Notes: a model not told the origin generated them from the sequence alone. Shown: positions 25,401-37,899, counted from the first letter of the stretch. The stretch is 64,000 nt of DNA from Ostrinia nubilalis (GCF_963855985.1 NC_087097.1:6853001-6917000), one strand, 5' to 3'. A program made the numbers and translations.

Positions 25401-28257
25401 GGAACAGTCGTCAAACTGAAAACCTACGGTTAACAATTGTGCATTTGAATTTCAGTTGTAGGTACCTCCTAGATTCTTGGGAATTCAGGAGTCACTCTTG
25501 ACCATTCTGCCTCTAACTTTAGTGTGATTGCATTTGCAGGCAAGATAACAAAACAAATGTATTTAATGCATCATAATTTTAAATTTATACGTAAATAAAT
25601 ATGGGCATTTTAATGAGCACAAGCTTGTACTTGTACGTAATTAGTATCTCTTCATTTTCTTGTAATCAAATTAAAAACAAAACGTGTTGTGTGGCAGCCT
25701 GTTATTATAGTGAACTTCCAGCCTTTATTAATAATTTGTTATTTAAAACAGCCAGGCTGTTGTTTTGGAAATTGTTGTTTTGTTCTGGAACTTGCCAAGG
25801 CAATTTAAAATGGTATCTCAATAGGTACTGGGAGGTAAACAATATGCGGACCTTGTTGTCTACATTTAAGTTTACGATGTCTGTCTGGTAGGTAGTTATT
25901 TAATTACTCATAATCTATTGGGACCTTCAAAAAATTATCTCTTAGTAAAATTGAATGGTATGATTGGCATTCAATGGTTAGTGCTTCTACTTTTAATGTC
26001 ACCTAACTATACCTATGTCATTTGTTTATTTAACAAGAAAAAAATCAAACAAAAATTAAAGTAGAGCAAAGCGATCATGGGGAATGACAAAGAATAAGTG
26101 ATTATAGTTATAATTTGCTTACCCCATCCTGAAATCTAATCCAAGATCTTTATTTGGTCAGTACCTACCAGATTCACGAAGCAATTTGAATAAAAGTTGT
26201 GTAACTTCAGTATCAATAAATCATTGTCATCGGGTATTTTGACGGGTGAATAATTTTATATTTGGCGAATTAATTAAAGTACTGTTAATTGTTTCTTTTT
26301 ATCGCACACATTATAATAAACAATGAATATTTACACATCTTTATTATTAGTGCCCAATTTGTACACCTACAAACATCGCTTGAGTTTTCCAGTTAGCTTC
26401 TACAGCGTAACCAAAAAATAGAGCTTATGCAAGCAAAAAGCTCCTAACTACGCACGTAGGTAGGTACTGCACTTGCAAATCTACCTATTGAATTGTGGCT
26501 GAATCGCGACGATGAGGAACCATAAATTTATTTTTAGCCCAAAAACCGGTAACTGTCGCAAATTTAGCTGCTGAGCTTGTTTACAGAACTTTCGTATAAG
26601 CTCAGGAGCTTTATTTGTACGAATTCAGTATCCAATGTAACTAAGTGACTAATTAGTGATAATTTAGTCGTGAGCCTTATACACAAGTGCTTTTACAGAA
26701 ATGGTGGTTGATTTTGGGTGTACCTACTTCCTTCGGGATCAGCCCACGCGCAAATCGATCTATGTGTCACCAGACAGAGGCAACAACCAAGAAAATACCA
26801 TTTTCGGTGTCAGATTTCAGTCTGTAAAACTTCAGCCATTTCAGCTTTAAAGTTGTCGATACATTTTTTTTTATGCAAGACAAGGCAGCATTTCAGCAAT
26901 AGTACCATATAAGTATTGCCTAAAACCCTTATCTCTGTTTCAATCAGTTTTTTTTTCCTTCGAGAATTTCTAAATATCTTATGCCCAATTAGTCAACATA
27001 GTGGAGCTTACTTTGTGCCCTAGAAATGGGTCGCGTAGTTAGCGCGCACAAGTGGCTTGCTAAGCCAGGTATAGGCTACGTGTTATATTATATTTTTTAC
27101 ATATTCCAGATCTGATTATTCTGCTTGAACTAAAGAGATAGCGGTTGCAGTTCGCCTGACACAAAAATTTAAAATCTAATGTAGGCCTACCTACTTAGTC
27201 GTAATAAAAGCTCGGTCTGGAAACATGTTACAATTATTTATCAATTTTATTGAAAGGTTTGTGTTAAATAACTTCAAAATATTTTTTTATATAACGTATT
27301 AAATAAAGTTGTAAAAAGTTACAACTTTTACATAGTTTATGACGTATGACGAAAAGATTGTAAAGAACCCTCTGCACGCGAGTTCTTAACAAGTGGCTGG
27401 TTTTTGATTGATTTGTTTTGATACTGTGAAAAGTCCTACATTTGTGAGAAAGTGATAGTAATTATTTTTTATCGATCGAATAAAGATTTTTTCTTCTTTT
27501 AAATAATTGTTGTTTCTTAACCAATATCATTTAAGTAAGTGTATGATTTTTGAGACAATCTAACCAATGCATTTACAATTTTTTTTCTGTTGCATTATTT
27601 TTCGGTTCGGACGCCCAACTACTCGTACATAATAATATGTAGCAAAATAATAGGTAAGTACTTCTGCGAAAGTTGACATAACATTTCATATCATAAAGTA
27701 GGAAATCTCGCATAGCACTTTGCAATATTATTGATTTGAGTCATGCACAGTATTCATCCTGAAAATCTACTCAACTACCTATTCTCATAGTCATAAATCA
27801 ATAAATCTACCCCCTAAAAAATATAACTACCTAGCACAGGTAAATAAATACAATTTACTCATGTGACATGCACGGATTTATAAATTTGAAATTAGGTAGG
27901 TACGCATTATAAAATCAAACAAACAATTACGCATTTACGGGGACCAAATAAATTACTTTGAAACGTAATATCTACGTGCCTACTAACATGCTGTTACCGT
28001 GGGATTAGTAATGTTGTTGTGTATTAATAGAAAAAATGTAATCTGAGTGTATAATACATGTAATTAAGCGTACTAATTAGGTACATCATTGTAATAAAAA
28101 AATTGCCGATTGTAAAATGGAAAGGTTTTTAAGGGTTTTTGAAGAAGAAAGTTTGCGGTGTAAATGAAGTGATAATGAAAATACTCACCCTCTCTCTTGG
28201 CACCATGGCTGTGGCGAAAGCGCACAGGACTAGCAGGAGAATGAGCACCTTCGTCAT
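19468..28257 (-). CDS. Small secreted six-cysteine protein, unknown function
   Basis: Three minus-strand exons, 28257-28189, 20573-20431 and 19588-19468, join in phase through consensus splice sites to give 110 residues. Residues 1-17 are a clear signal peptide (MTKVLILLLVLCAFATA). The mature part begins with a short acidic, Ser/Thr-rich stretch and carries six cysteines at 45, 51, 72, 74, 80 and 96, in the pattern CAPTTPCGWSIY, YCICEEGLNC, KSVSTYVHRC, ending IKKR. An even number of cysteines in a short secreted chain suggests three disulfides. The layout recalls small insect secreted peptides with a CxW and an SxSxYVxxC element, but no named family could be assigned from memory; it could be a hormone, venom-like or immune peptide. 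Exon 1 is separated from exon 2 by a 7.6-kb intron filled with repeats, so the exon-1 assignment is inferred from phase and signal peptide. Confidence 0.72.
19985..20335 (-). repeat. Interspersed repeat, ggccaagtgcgtgtcg family
   Basis: The end cgtgtcacgacacgcacttg is the reverse complement of an end at about 21556 (aagtgcgtgtcgtggcacgc). Internal phrases such as aactataacggttaagata also recur near 22715. It appears to be a shorter copy, in opposite orientation, of the element at 21550-22965, inserted in an intron of the secreted-peptide gene. Confidence 0.5.
21217..23730. repeat. Pair of G-rich inverted ends enclosing nested repeats
   Basis: tagggggcgtccataaatta followed by cgtgagac at 21217 faces its reverse complement (tctcacgtaatttatggacg, cccccttag) at 23702-23728. 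Just inside each end lie runs of G (ggggggggaggggg, ggggtgggggaggggg) and tctcacc/tctcacg repeats. The pair may be one 2.5-kb element or two solo MITEs in opposite orientation. Between them sit a ggccaagtgcg-type repeat (about 21550-22965) and a SINE (about 23005-23271). Confidence 0.5.
23005..23271 (-). mobile_element. tRNA-derived SINE
   Basis: The minus strand begins cggccgtttggtgtagtggt (A-box-like) and has gcgggttcgattcccgcac (B-box in a T-arm-like hairpin) about 45 nt further on. The unrelated body follows (catgaacatatttgtttgta) and the copy ends in an AT-rich tail. The head resembles a tRNA but lacks a good anticodon stem, so it is a SINE. Confidence 0.72.
24884..25120 (+). mobile_element. 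actagctttc(c/t)gcccgcgg interspersed repeat, copy 1
   Basis: Begins actagctttctgcccgcggc, continues with the conserved phrase ccaaatttcatcaaagtcgg, a (cagacaga)n tract, and ends atttataatattagtatgga. This layout is a widespread lepidopteran non-autonomous repeat (from memory similar to the Helitron-like LEP1 group). Other copies: 41407-41628 and 48721-48958. Confidence 0.7.
25202..25299. repeat. Fold-back hairpin with tRNA T-arm-like loop
   Basis: Two 39-nt arms (taaattataaataaacttg ... ctgcctaagg, and ccttaggcag ... tataattta) are reverse complements with a few mismatches. The 20-nt loop reads gattgtgggttcgattcccg, which itself can form a T-stem-like GGG/CCC hairpin with a B-box. No complete tRNA is present. 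Confidence 0.65.
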
Positions 28258-28400
28258 TGTCACAACGCGGGTAGTGCTCAGGGAACATAAAATGCAACGT
28301 GCGGGTGTGCGATGCGCGCAGGATCGTGCTAGAGTGGCGAGACCGCGGCCGGCGCACACTATAAGTAGGCCTGGAGGGCCCCGCTAGGGAGAGTGCACCG
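28258..28400 (-). promoter_or_regulatory. Putative promoter and 5' UTR of the secreted-peptide gene
   Basis: Upstream of the ATG at 28257 the minus strand is unusually GC-rich and contains a TATA-like cttatag at 28359-28365, about 100 nt before the start codon. No initiator or experimental mark can be identified by eye, so this is a weak assignment. Confidence 0.3.
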
Positions 28401-30700
28401 CCACATTTCCCGGGCCGCCTATGCGAGAAAAACGCTCGATCCCGGTATAAGAAACGGTGATGTACTCGAATCGTTGCAGATACCTGTTGTTTCCAGTCGG
28501 TCTGGCTAGAAAAAGCTATTACAGCTTCAACAAACCCCTATATAGCTATTTTCCATTTAATTTTATCATGTTTGGAAGCAGTCGTGGAACAAATTTCATT
28601 GTTGATTTTCACTGAGAGGTGTCCTCTTGAACGTTGGATGAATTTATTGATTTTTCTTTGAATATCGAGGCTAGACAGGTACGATGAATAAATTAATATC
28701 CTTTTAATGAACAGTTCGCTCGCTAATGCCTATTCATTTAGATTTTAGAACGAATACAGGGTGGAAACGATTAAGTGATCTCACTCGATTATATCTAAAC
28801 TATACAAGATATCAAAAAACTAGTTACTGATCCTGAAAGTTCTTCATGAGCTTTATCAAACGGTATCAATAAAATAGGTTACAGAATGAACTGGATCTAT
28901 CCGAAAATTTAATGGTTCCAGGTTCGGTTACCGTTTTAGGTTAGCACTTTCAGGACCTTTCAGGACAGTAAGTATAGTTTAGAAATAATCAAGTGAGATA
29001 AGTAGCATTTTTTGGGATACAACCTTAGTATTAATTAACTATTTGACTAATGAATAAATGAATAATAGTTATTATTTTTATTATGATTTTACGCACACGG
29101 AGTTTTAAACTAGTTACTTAAATAATAAAAATCCGGGAATGTGATGATGCGCACATCTCTAATTTTAAAACAAAATCAACTACTACAGCTGGCACGAGCG
29201 AATAATATTACACTTAATTGCTATTTTAAATCATATGAATGAAGTAAACTAATGACATGTAAACATACTACTGAGCAGTAGCAATTTAATACGATAATGT
29301 GCCTACGTCGGCATTCAATGTAAACATTGTTGTTTTGTTATATTATTATGAGACATCATTAATTCATTATCTACTACAATAATCATGAATGACCCATCTA
29401 AAAATATAACGTTTTTGAGAAGGTCAGACTAATCCATAAGTTTCATTACCTTATAAAATGCACGTAAGTATTTTAAGATATTAGTTAGTTACTTATTTAG
29501 GAATATTGGCCCTATAAGAAACTAACACTTTTTATAATGTAGGTAGGTATCTAGTTCTTACTTAAGATTTTTATCATTATCTACAATTACTTTGGAATGG
29601 ATTAAATTAATAAAAAAGTTTTTTTTATTTCAAAAAGGTTTAAATATCCCTATAAAAATCGATTTACATCTATTAGAAGAAGGTTTGTCAGTGGTGACTA
29701 AGGTAATTCTGTGAAATAATTAAATTAATCTCGTAAATATTGTTGACTGACGAGCTTTATCATAGTTACAGATACGAGGAAAAATACCTATAAAGTATTT
29801 ACGTGAATGTATTTTTAGAATTAATTTTAAGAAGATTACTTATGGCAGTTGACATTTACTTAACCGATTACTAAAAATAGGGATCGCAAAACAAAGTCTA
29901 TTTATTTGTCAGTGACACGTGAAATAATAAATATTAATGAATTATACGCCACCATCATAGTAGTACCTTTTTTTTTGTCGCGGAGGAAATGCTTTGCGCA
30001 CCGTCACCACTGCCGGGGGACAGGGTGGTGTGTGGGACTTCCGGCGCCCTGAAAAGGGCGCTGCTCCGTCCTGAAAAGGACGGGGTATACCCACTAAAAC
30101 CTCCGCGGCGTTCCGTCATCGCCCGAGTGGGGGTGTCGCGATTATGGGCTGTAGCCTTAGATCATAGATATACCTACCATAGGTTCATGTAAGTGTAACT
30201 GCGGCGAAATATCATTATTTCAGGCAGGATGTCCACTGCAGAACATAGATAGACCAATGATTTCCAGATTGGCCGGTTGGTTGCGGCCTGCTTTCAGCGC
30301 CTTCCTGTCTGTCCATCTTATGGGTGGACGTCCTATGTTGCCCATGTCGTGTTGTCTCCACTCCAGAACCTTGCTGCCCCTGCAATTTCAGCTACAGGTT
30401 GCTAAGCTAATCCGTCGGGCGGGCTATGACAGCGATTTTAGTTCGTTTATGGATCTCCTAATTGATAGTTACTATATTATGTAGGTATAAGAAGTTGTTC
30501 CAGCAATTGTAGGACCCCAAACTTTTTTGTATGTAGGTACCATGACCATGATTTTAGATTTTACGTGGACTCAAAGGGAGCAGCCTCCCTAGACAAAGTG
30601 ACATTCGTAACAGTTTTCCATGTTAATACGCACCGGTTAGTAGAACAGGAGGTGAACAGTTTAATCTAAAAGCTCTGTTACCTAACAGCATATTGTGTAG
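28258..30700. other. AT-rich intergenic stretch with retroelement tails
   Basis: Nothing gene-like is seen from about 28450 to 29960. At 29968-30180 lies a GC-rich block beginning with poly(T) (ttttttttttgtcgcggagg), reading on the minus strand as a 3' end with a poly(A) tail, probably a non-LTR retroelement remnant. At 30205-30480 follows a minus-oriented RTE 3' end (gatgtccactgcagaacata). Confidence 0.45.
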
Positions 30701-30702
30701 GT

Positions 30703-32534
30703 GTTACGGTCAAAGTGATAAATGTGAAAATTATGAATAATCGCCGGTTATTATGAATAATTACCGCATGATTTGGTAAATGTGATTAACGCCTGATAAC
30801 CGCCGCACCCTAACCTATTTTTCACTTTAACCCATTAGAGGTCACTGTACTCAAATGGGTACAGCTATATTTTTACGTGTCAATTGCAAATCTCACAAAA
30901 TTAACATGGGTAGACTTGTTATTTTACTTCATCATAATACTATTAAAGTATATTGACAACAATAACGCGGGTAGTGGGACTTTTTTTGATAAAAAGTATC
31001 AGTTGAAGTTGTGTCACTGAAACATAGTGGGGGTAGGTGTTTATTTTTTGATTTTTTCATAACAATTACTGCTCACAAGTTCTTTTTTTTATTTAATTAC
31101 TTTAAAATACATATCAGGGTAGGTTATAAAGCACAATATAACATAATATTTACATCTCAAATAAAACTAGGGTCATATAAAAGTTACTGTACTCGGTTGG
31201 GTACAATGACAACATGCGTAAGTAAAAAAACTGTATTTATTTTTTGCTCTTTCGCAACATTTTACAGCTCAAAAGAGCTAAAAGGGACTTGAAGACATTA
31301 TTGGAGCCGTTTTACAGGATAGTTATGACGATGAATGTATTTTGGCTAATAATTATACCACCTGATACAAGTGCGTTGACTGAAAAAGAGGATATGGCGA
31401 CGTTTTTCATACCGAAAGACGTACTAAAGGGTATTTATGAACAGAAGGGATAGTGGCAGCAAAGGCAGTTTATAGGACGCCAGTGATAATGAACCGCTGG
31501 CGTGAAAAAGAAGACGATAGGTTCCCACAAATCCGCACCCAATCAAAAGTCATAATTCTTCAATCGCTGTAGATACTTCCGAAGTCTGTGGTGATAAGTT
31601 TCCTATATTTTGTGAAGAGCTGAAGGGCCTCAAACTTGCACAGTATTTGATCAAAAAAACTGACTATAATAATATTATTATATCCAATAGATAACTACGA
31701 TGCTTCTCATTATCATTATGATATTTCTATTGGCTATAATCATATCAGTATCCAATCAACACAATATACTTGGGATTCCTATAAAGCCCTATTTAGCGGT
31801 TTTGGTACTATCTGAGTACCACAAGCTACCTAGACTATGTACTATACTTTACTGGTCACTAGATGAAAAGATATGCTAAATAAACAAAGAAAATGCGTCC
31901 GGCTGTACCAATAGTTGATGGCTTTTCTTCAAAATGGAGTTGGAAAATATCCCATCAAAACTGAAAAAGAGCTGGGGTATGTTCTCTGTCATTTAACAGT
32001 GCGTTGGCAGTGTAAGAAGTCCCTTTAAACACTTTTTGTCGAAAAGGCGCATTTTGAAAACTTGCATACCTAGGAGGTCATTGTACCCAATTGAGTACAC
32101 CCCTGTAATTTCATGAAAACAACTTTTTTTCAGAATTTTCTTGCATTTTGTGTTTTTTTGCTCTGATTTCAATATGAAAATAAAGAAAAAAATTGAAATA
32201 TATTAGTACTTTGTGTTTGACCTCTAATGGGTAAAATCAAAACATTATGTTATAGGCATCATGGAAAAGTAATATTATGCAAGAAACATTCCAAACTCAT
32301 TATGCCAAATTATATTAATATATGATATCAAAACGTTCAAAAGTTTGGCTGTACCTACTCGAGCACGTACACAAGATGTTGTTCTCTTTTATGAAATTTG
32401 TTAGTACTTAGGTTGAATTATTAAATAATCACTGTTAAATGTGATTAATTTATCACTTTAACCGCGACTGTCGGTAATTATTCATAATAACCGGTTATTA
32501 TTAATAATTTTCAATTTATCACATTAACCGTAAC
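30703..32534. mobile_element. Inverted-repeat element interrupted by a piggyBac
   Basis: The left end gttacggtcaaagtgataaa, continuing through aattatgaataat and attaccg, is matched in reverse complement by the right end (ttatcacattaaccgtaac). The two ends form about 65 bp of imperfect inverted repeat. Removing the nested piggyBac-like element would leave about 430 bp, a usual MITE length. No transposase of its own is seen. Confidence 0.65.
30831..32231 (+). mobile_element. Decayed piggyBac-like transposon
   Basis: Ends are cccattagaggtca at the left and tgacctctaatggg at the right, with TTAA (30827-30830) on the left flank and a mutated TAAA on the right, which fits piggyBac target preference. 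Inside, plus-strand fragments resemble a piggyBac transposase in several frames broken by stops, for example the stretch near 31760-31860 reading LVLSEYHKLPRLCTILYWS, where the family has a similar GYHKLP..YW motif. The phrase gtactcaaatgggtaca recurs near both ends. The copy is non-autonomous and old. Confidence 0.68.
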
Positions 32535-33125
32535 ATAGGTACTATTACTTATTCTGTGATATTGTTTACTTATTATAAATTCTGTTTTGTCACGATTTTT
32601 AATTTTAATGTCCTTACAAAGTCATCTTTTAATCTTAAGTACCCAAGGACAGACTTCTGTCTTATTATTGTGACTTTTTTTTATCAGTTCCGTTTTATTA
32701 CCTAAGTAGGAAAAATAGGGGTCGATTGGGCTATAATTCATTTTAATGCATTTTGTGATAAAACTATTATTTGCATAATTTTTTATCAGTTACAAAACAT
32801 TCAGGTACTTACAAGCGTTAGATAACCGCAGGGAGTTAATTTAATGTTTTGTGTACCAATATCACACATTGGACTTGGATCTATTAATTATATTTTTCAA
32901 AAACAAAACTTAACCAGTACCTATCTACCACCACACTTTCAAGTTCAATTGCAGAATTGCAATTTACTAAAATATTTATTTTAGAGCAAAATGCAGAATT
33001 ATTTTGTAGCTGTCTTATTATAACACATCCCTTACAAAATTTTATTGAAGGTACGTACCTAGGTACTAGGTAGGTACTTGCTCATTCCAAAAATGAGAAG
33101 TTATTAGTTAATCAAGTCAGTTTTC

Positions 33126-33330
33126 ATCATCATCATCATCTCAGCCATACGGACGTCCACTGCTGAACATAGGCCTCCCCCAATGCTTTCCATGTTACCC
33201 GGTCCAGCGCTTTCCTGCTACCTTTACGATGTCGTCGGTCCACCTTGTGGGTGGACGTCCCATGCTGCGTTTTCCGGTACGCGGCCTCCACTCCAGAACC
33301 TTGCTGCCCCATCGGCAAGTCAGTTTGCTT
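33126..33330 (-). mobile_element. RTE-type LINE 3' end
   Basis: Starts at (cat)n, then ctcagccatacggacgtcca and ctgctgaacataggcctccc; on the minus strand this is the C-terminal coding end (VGRPPTRW-like, broken by frameshifts) of the same broad RTE group found elsewhere in the window, with the microsatellite at its 3' tail. Confidence 0.75.
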
Positions 33331-33620
33331 TTGGCAAATCACAAAAACAAGTAAATATACAGGATGTTTATGAATTTTTCTTCAACTACCTAACTACAGT
33401 TAAAGTTCCTTTTAAATTTTTTTCGAAGTAATTTTTTTAACTGTTTCGTGATCAGAATACTACTTTATCAACTCTCTAAATATGGCTAGGATTGAAATAA
33501 TATAAGTTCCTGTTGTTTTTTTAACTCAACGGGAACTCATGCTCTTGTTCTGCATCCATTGGCGTATCTAGGGTTCTTTTTCAGGAGGGACTTGGCCCCT
33601 GATATCTGATTTTTATTTAT

Positions 33621-35300
33621 ATACAGGGTGACAGGTAAAGCGATACATTCCTTGATAGGGGTTAAAGTAGAGCTTATTTGCAGTCATTTAAGTCATATGA
33701 CACCATGTCCGACACTTGTTCATTTCCAAGTTATTCAAGATTTAAGTATTTAAAAAAAAAACTCCAGTTTTTATGTTAAAATGTAGGTACCCTTGTAATG
33801 AAGAATACGGAATAATGTTAACTTTTTTGTTGTATTCGTATAGCTAAATAATAAGATTGACATTTTAAATTAAAATTTGCAAGAAAGAATCGTCATTACT
33901 CAAGTAAAAGCTAAAAAACCACGTATCATTTTGCAAAAAAAATATGTTTTAGGTAATTAAACGAAGAATTTCCAAGAAAAAATGTATGGAATGTTGTGTA
34001 CAAATTACAGAATTTAGTTCCTTGATTCATTAGCTATTCAAAAAGGTATAGGTGTTTAATAAACACTACACAATTATTTTGTTATTTGAATTTAAACGTC
34101 TAGTAAGATACTTTCATAAAAAAAAAAAAAAAAAAAAAAAAGTCACAATAACAACTATTCTTGGGTCTCAATAAATAAAAAAATTAGTATTTCAATAATA
34201 ATTGTATCACCTAATTTTATCTAGGTACATTATTTTAGGTCCTGCTCAAACTGTGAGCCCCGTCTTCTAATACAAGCTCGTAGTCTGTTTCTCACTTCTG
34301 TTTTTGTGACTCTTGTTGTCAAACTTTGCTGAATATCTTGAGCTGCCCTCTGAATGCGCTCACGAAGCTTTCACACACAGCACACTCTCGTCTCAGTGTA
34401 CGCCAATGGATGGATCAACAATATCCACTTCGTTGGATTGGGAGCGGTGGACCCATTCCTTGGCCAGCCAGAAGTCCGGATCTGACCCCTTGCGATTTTT
34501 ATTTATGGGGTCACATGAAAGTATCTCTTGTATGTAAACCCCCGTAAACAACGAGCAAGAGCTTCGTGAGCGCATTCAGAGGGCAGCTCAAGATATTCAG
34601 CATTTTGACAACAAGAGTCACAAAAACAAAAGTGAGAAACAGACTACGAGCTTGTATTAGAAGACGGGGCTCACAGTTTGAGCAGGACTTAAAATAATGT
34701 ACCTAGATAAAATTAGGTGATACAATTATTATTAAAATACTAAGTTTTTCATTTATTGAGACCCAAGAATAGTTGTTAGTGTGATTTTTTTGTTTATTAA
34801 TTTTTTTATGAAAGTATCTTACTAGACGTTTAAATTCAAATAAAAAAATAATTATGTAGTGTTTGTTAAACACCTGTACCTTTTTGAATAGCTAATGAAT
34901 CAAGGAACTAAATTCTGTAATTTGTACACAACATTCCATACATTTTTTCTGGGAAATTCTGCGTTTAATTACCTAAAACATATTTTTTTTGCAAAATGAT
35001 ACATGGTTTTTTAGCTTTTACTTGAGTAATGACGATTCTTTCTTGCAAATTTTAATTTAAAATGTCAATCTTATTATTTAGCTATACGAATACAACAAAA
35101 AAGTTAACATTATTCCGTATTCTTCATTGCAACGGTACATTTTAACATAAAAACTGGAGATTTTTTTAAAAATACTTAAATCTTGAATAACTTGGAAATG
35201 AACAAGTTTCGGACATGGTGTCATATGACTTAAATAACTGCAAATAAGCTCTACTTTACCTCCTATCAAGGAATGTATCGCTTTACCTGTCACCCTGTAT
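33621..35300. mobile_element. Fold-back mariner/IS630-type element
   Basis: The two halves are nearly perfect reverse complements: left arm about 33621-34369, right arm about 34561-35300, starting with atacagggtgacaggtaaag at each outer edge. The 190-bp centre and start of the right arm encode the C-terminal part of a Tc1/mariner-superfamily transposase on the plus strand (QWMDQQ, WPARSPDLTPCDFYLWGHMK, ELRERIQRAAQDIQ), with frame breaks after it. The left arm is thus an inverted copy of the transposase 3' end plus its terminal sequence, so the 5' half of the gene is missing. A poly(A) run of over 20 bases at about 34118-34140 is specific to the left arm. Confidence 0.82.
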
Positions 35301-35580
35301 AAATACCTATAGATTTATGGCGATTAGTAGGTATCATGGCTCATGAGTTAGTACTATCATGTCACGCAAGATTTCAGTTGCGAAAATGTTTTCAGATGTA
35401 AAATTGTGATGTGAACGTTAAAAATACATTTATTCTCATGCATTTATTATTATGAACCGTTCATTCATGAAAGTAGAATGACAGACAAAAGAAATGGATT
35501 ATATTATATTATTTTGTATAATGTTATATTCGACTGAATGAAGGATATTTTACATAGCGCAAGCAGGTAGGTAATATACA

Positions 35581-35940
35581 TCATCATCATCATAATTTCA
35601 GCCACAGGACTTCCAATCGTGGGTCGAAACACGAAAAGGCGTGTCTAAGAAAATGGCCATATTGAGTTAAACACATCATGTTATTAAAAAAAATGCATTT
35701 TAAAACCTCACAAAAGATCGTAACTGAATTCTTTTTCAGGAAGCCAGTATTGAAAGGTAGAAAGGGCCCGAAATGCATTTTTCCATACTTCAAATTATCT
35801 TTAAACGTCGCTCCTGTAAAATTGATAAAAATCAGTTACGCCTTTTCAATTCGACCCACGCACTGCTGAACATAGGCCTCCCCCAATGACAAGTTCCACA
35901 TCGCACGGTTGGTAGCGACCTAGGCTGCATTCAGCGCCTA
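35581..35940 (-). mobile_element. RTE 3' end interrupted by a MITE
   Basis: (cat)n and atttcagccacaggac at 35581-35610 resume as cactgctgaacataggcctc at 35860. Between them, 35619-35859 has inverted ends gtgggtcgaa and ttcgacccac, with acgaaaaggcgt facing acgccttttc. The 241-bp insert is therefore a MITE that landed in an older RTE tail. Confidence 0.68.
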
Positions 35941-36423
35941 TGCAATCAAAAAGAGTAAAATTTATTGTAATAGGTAACTTAACTGTATGCTTCAGACTTT
36001 GATATCTACTGGACTAATTCCCGAAATGAATACTAGTCTCAAAACTCACAGAGGCAAGTAAAAACACATTGTTAGGCCACAAAAATTAGGCTTTGATATA
36101 ACGCCGGCTATGGAAAATGCAATATCCCTGGAGTGAAGTATTGTTCCAAGAATAACTTATGCATTCAGGTGCCAGTAAGTGCAATCGAGTGCATTCAGTC
36201 GCGTAACACAAGCTGGCACATTGGAGAAGTTATAAATATTTCAGGGTTTAGGGGAAGTTAAATATTAATGAGAAAGCAATTATTAATACTGTTGCTTTAG
36301 CAGCATTTATTTACTGCAATTACAGAAATCTTTATTTTATCTTTGAAATTTACGTAGGTACCTAATTATTATGTAAAATCATAAATAACTAAAAACGGCC
36401 ACATAATAATATTCGTTACTTAG

Positions 36424-37049
36424 TAGGGTGGTCCTTATTCCTACGAAAAAAATTTTTTTTCTAATATTTTGCGGGGCACCACGTAATTTGAATATATACC
36501 ATATGAAAGTCTTTCATTATTATTTTTTTAATTTTTAAAAGACATTTAGGGGTCGCTACCAAGGTTTGAATTTTAAGTAAAAACAAAATCTGTATTTGTT
36601 AGATTCATTTATTTTTAAAGTCAAAGCCAAATAAAAATATTACAAAATTATTGTTGTTGCTATGAACTAAGATATTATGTACAATGTACATATTAGAATC
36701 AATTATTTTTAAGATATAAGAGTTTACTTGTTAGTATCTCGACGCGTCGGTACCATGGTCGGTATAGAAGAGGGGTTGAGGGGAGAAGGGGACAAGAAGC
36801 GATTGTCTATTCTATCTATGCGATGTTCATTTGCACGTAAAATGTGATATAAACACTTAAATAAAACATTTATGAAACCATGATTTAAGATCTTCAAAGC
36901 TTTTGTAAATATTTTGACAGCTGGTAGCGACCTCTAAATCTTAACAAAAAAAAAAAACAAAAAAAGCTAATTTCATATTTAGAGGTATATAATCGAATGA
37001 GAAAGTGCCCCGGGGATAATTCAAAAGTCGAAAAATAAGGACCACCCTA
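36424..37049. mobile_element. MITE with tagggtggtccttatt ends
   Basis: tagggtggtccttatt at the left faces aataaggaccaccctaat at the right; 626 bp apart, no open frame. The flanking base pattern (tag/ta) would fit a TA target, as for mariner-type MITEs. Confidence 0.68.
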
Positions 37050-37899
37050 TTACTTAGGTACTGTGTTTTGTACGTATGCCTACTTAACTTTTATACTTTT
37101 AGGTACTTCATATAGGTAGGTAAGTATGTAAGAGGAAATCTCGAGTAGAACGGATTTTGATAGGGGTTCGACATCTTTGTATGGAAAAGTTTTCGCGCAC
37201 GATGAAAGTGATATTGGTAGAGGAACCTACCTACTTTAACAAACAAAAACAAATTGGTAATATAGATCTTAAACTATAAATGTCATATTAATTTATATAA
37301 ATTAATTAGTTCTTCGGACAAGTTATAAAGTAGTAATAAGTTGCGAAAACAACGAACTTAGCTAGGTAACGTAAGTAGGAAAGTAGTTTTCCTTGTTGCT
37401 AATCCAAACTTTTTCTTTACATATGCTTTCTTTCATAACCTAAATAACTACTTATTTAAAGGGATCATTGCATTATTACGGCCACGAAAACAACAAAAAG
37501 TTGGTAAAAACACTTTGTTTTTGTCAAACCGATATTCTTTATTTATCCGTGATCAAGGTTTTGAGGTGAATGCATCGTGCCGATAATATGCGTTTTAAAG
37601 CTTGACGAATAGCGCGCATATTAGTGTCAAAGGGCAAAGAAAGGTTACCAAAGTAATTACATACGCACTAGTTTGATCTAGACGGTACATTACGAATTTA
37701 TTGATAAATGTTTGATAACCGCACGTGCGCTGCTACACGTCTGAACCGCAATCTGAACGTTGTCACTGCGAATTATGATCTGTGACCTAACGCCGGGTAA
37801 CCCGGGTTTATAATCTGACTTAACAATCACTGGTCTTATAAACTACGACCTATGTTGAAAAAAATATTCAAATTATGATTAGTCGAACGGTGAAGGGGT

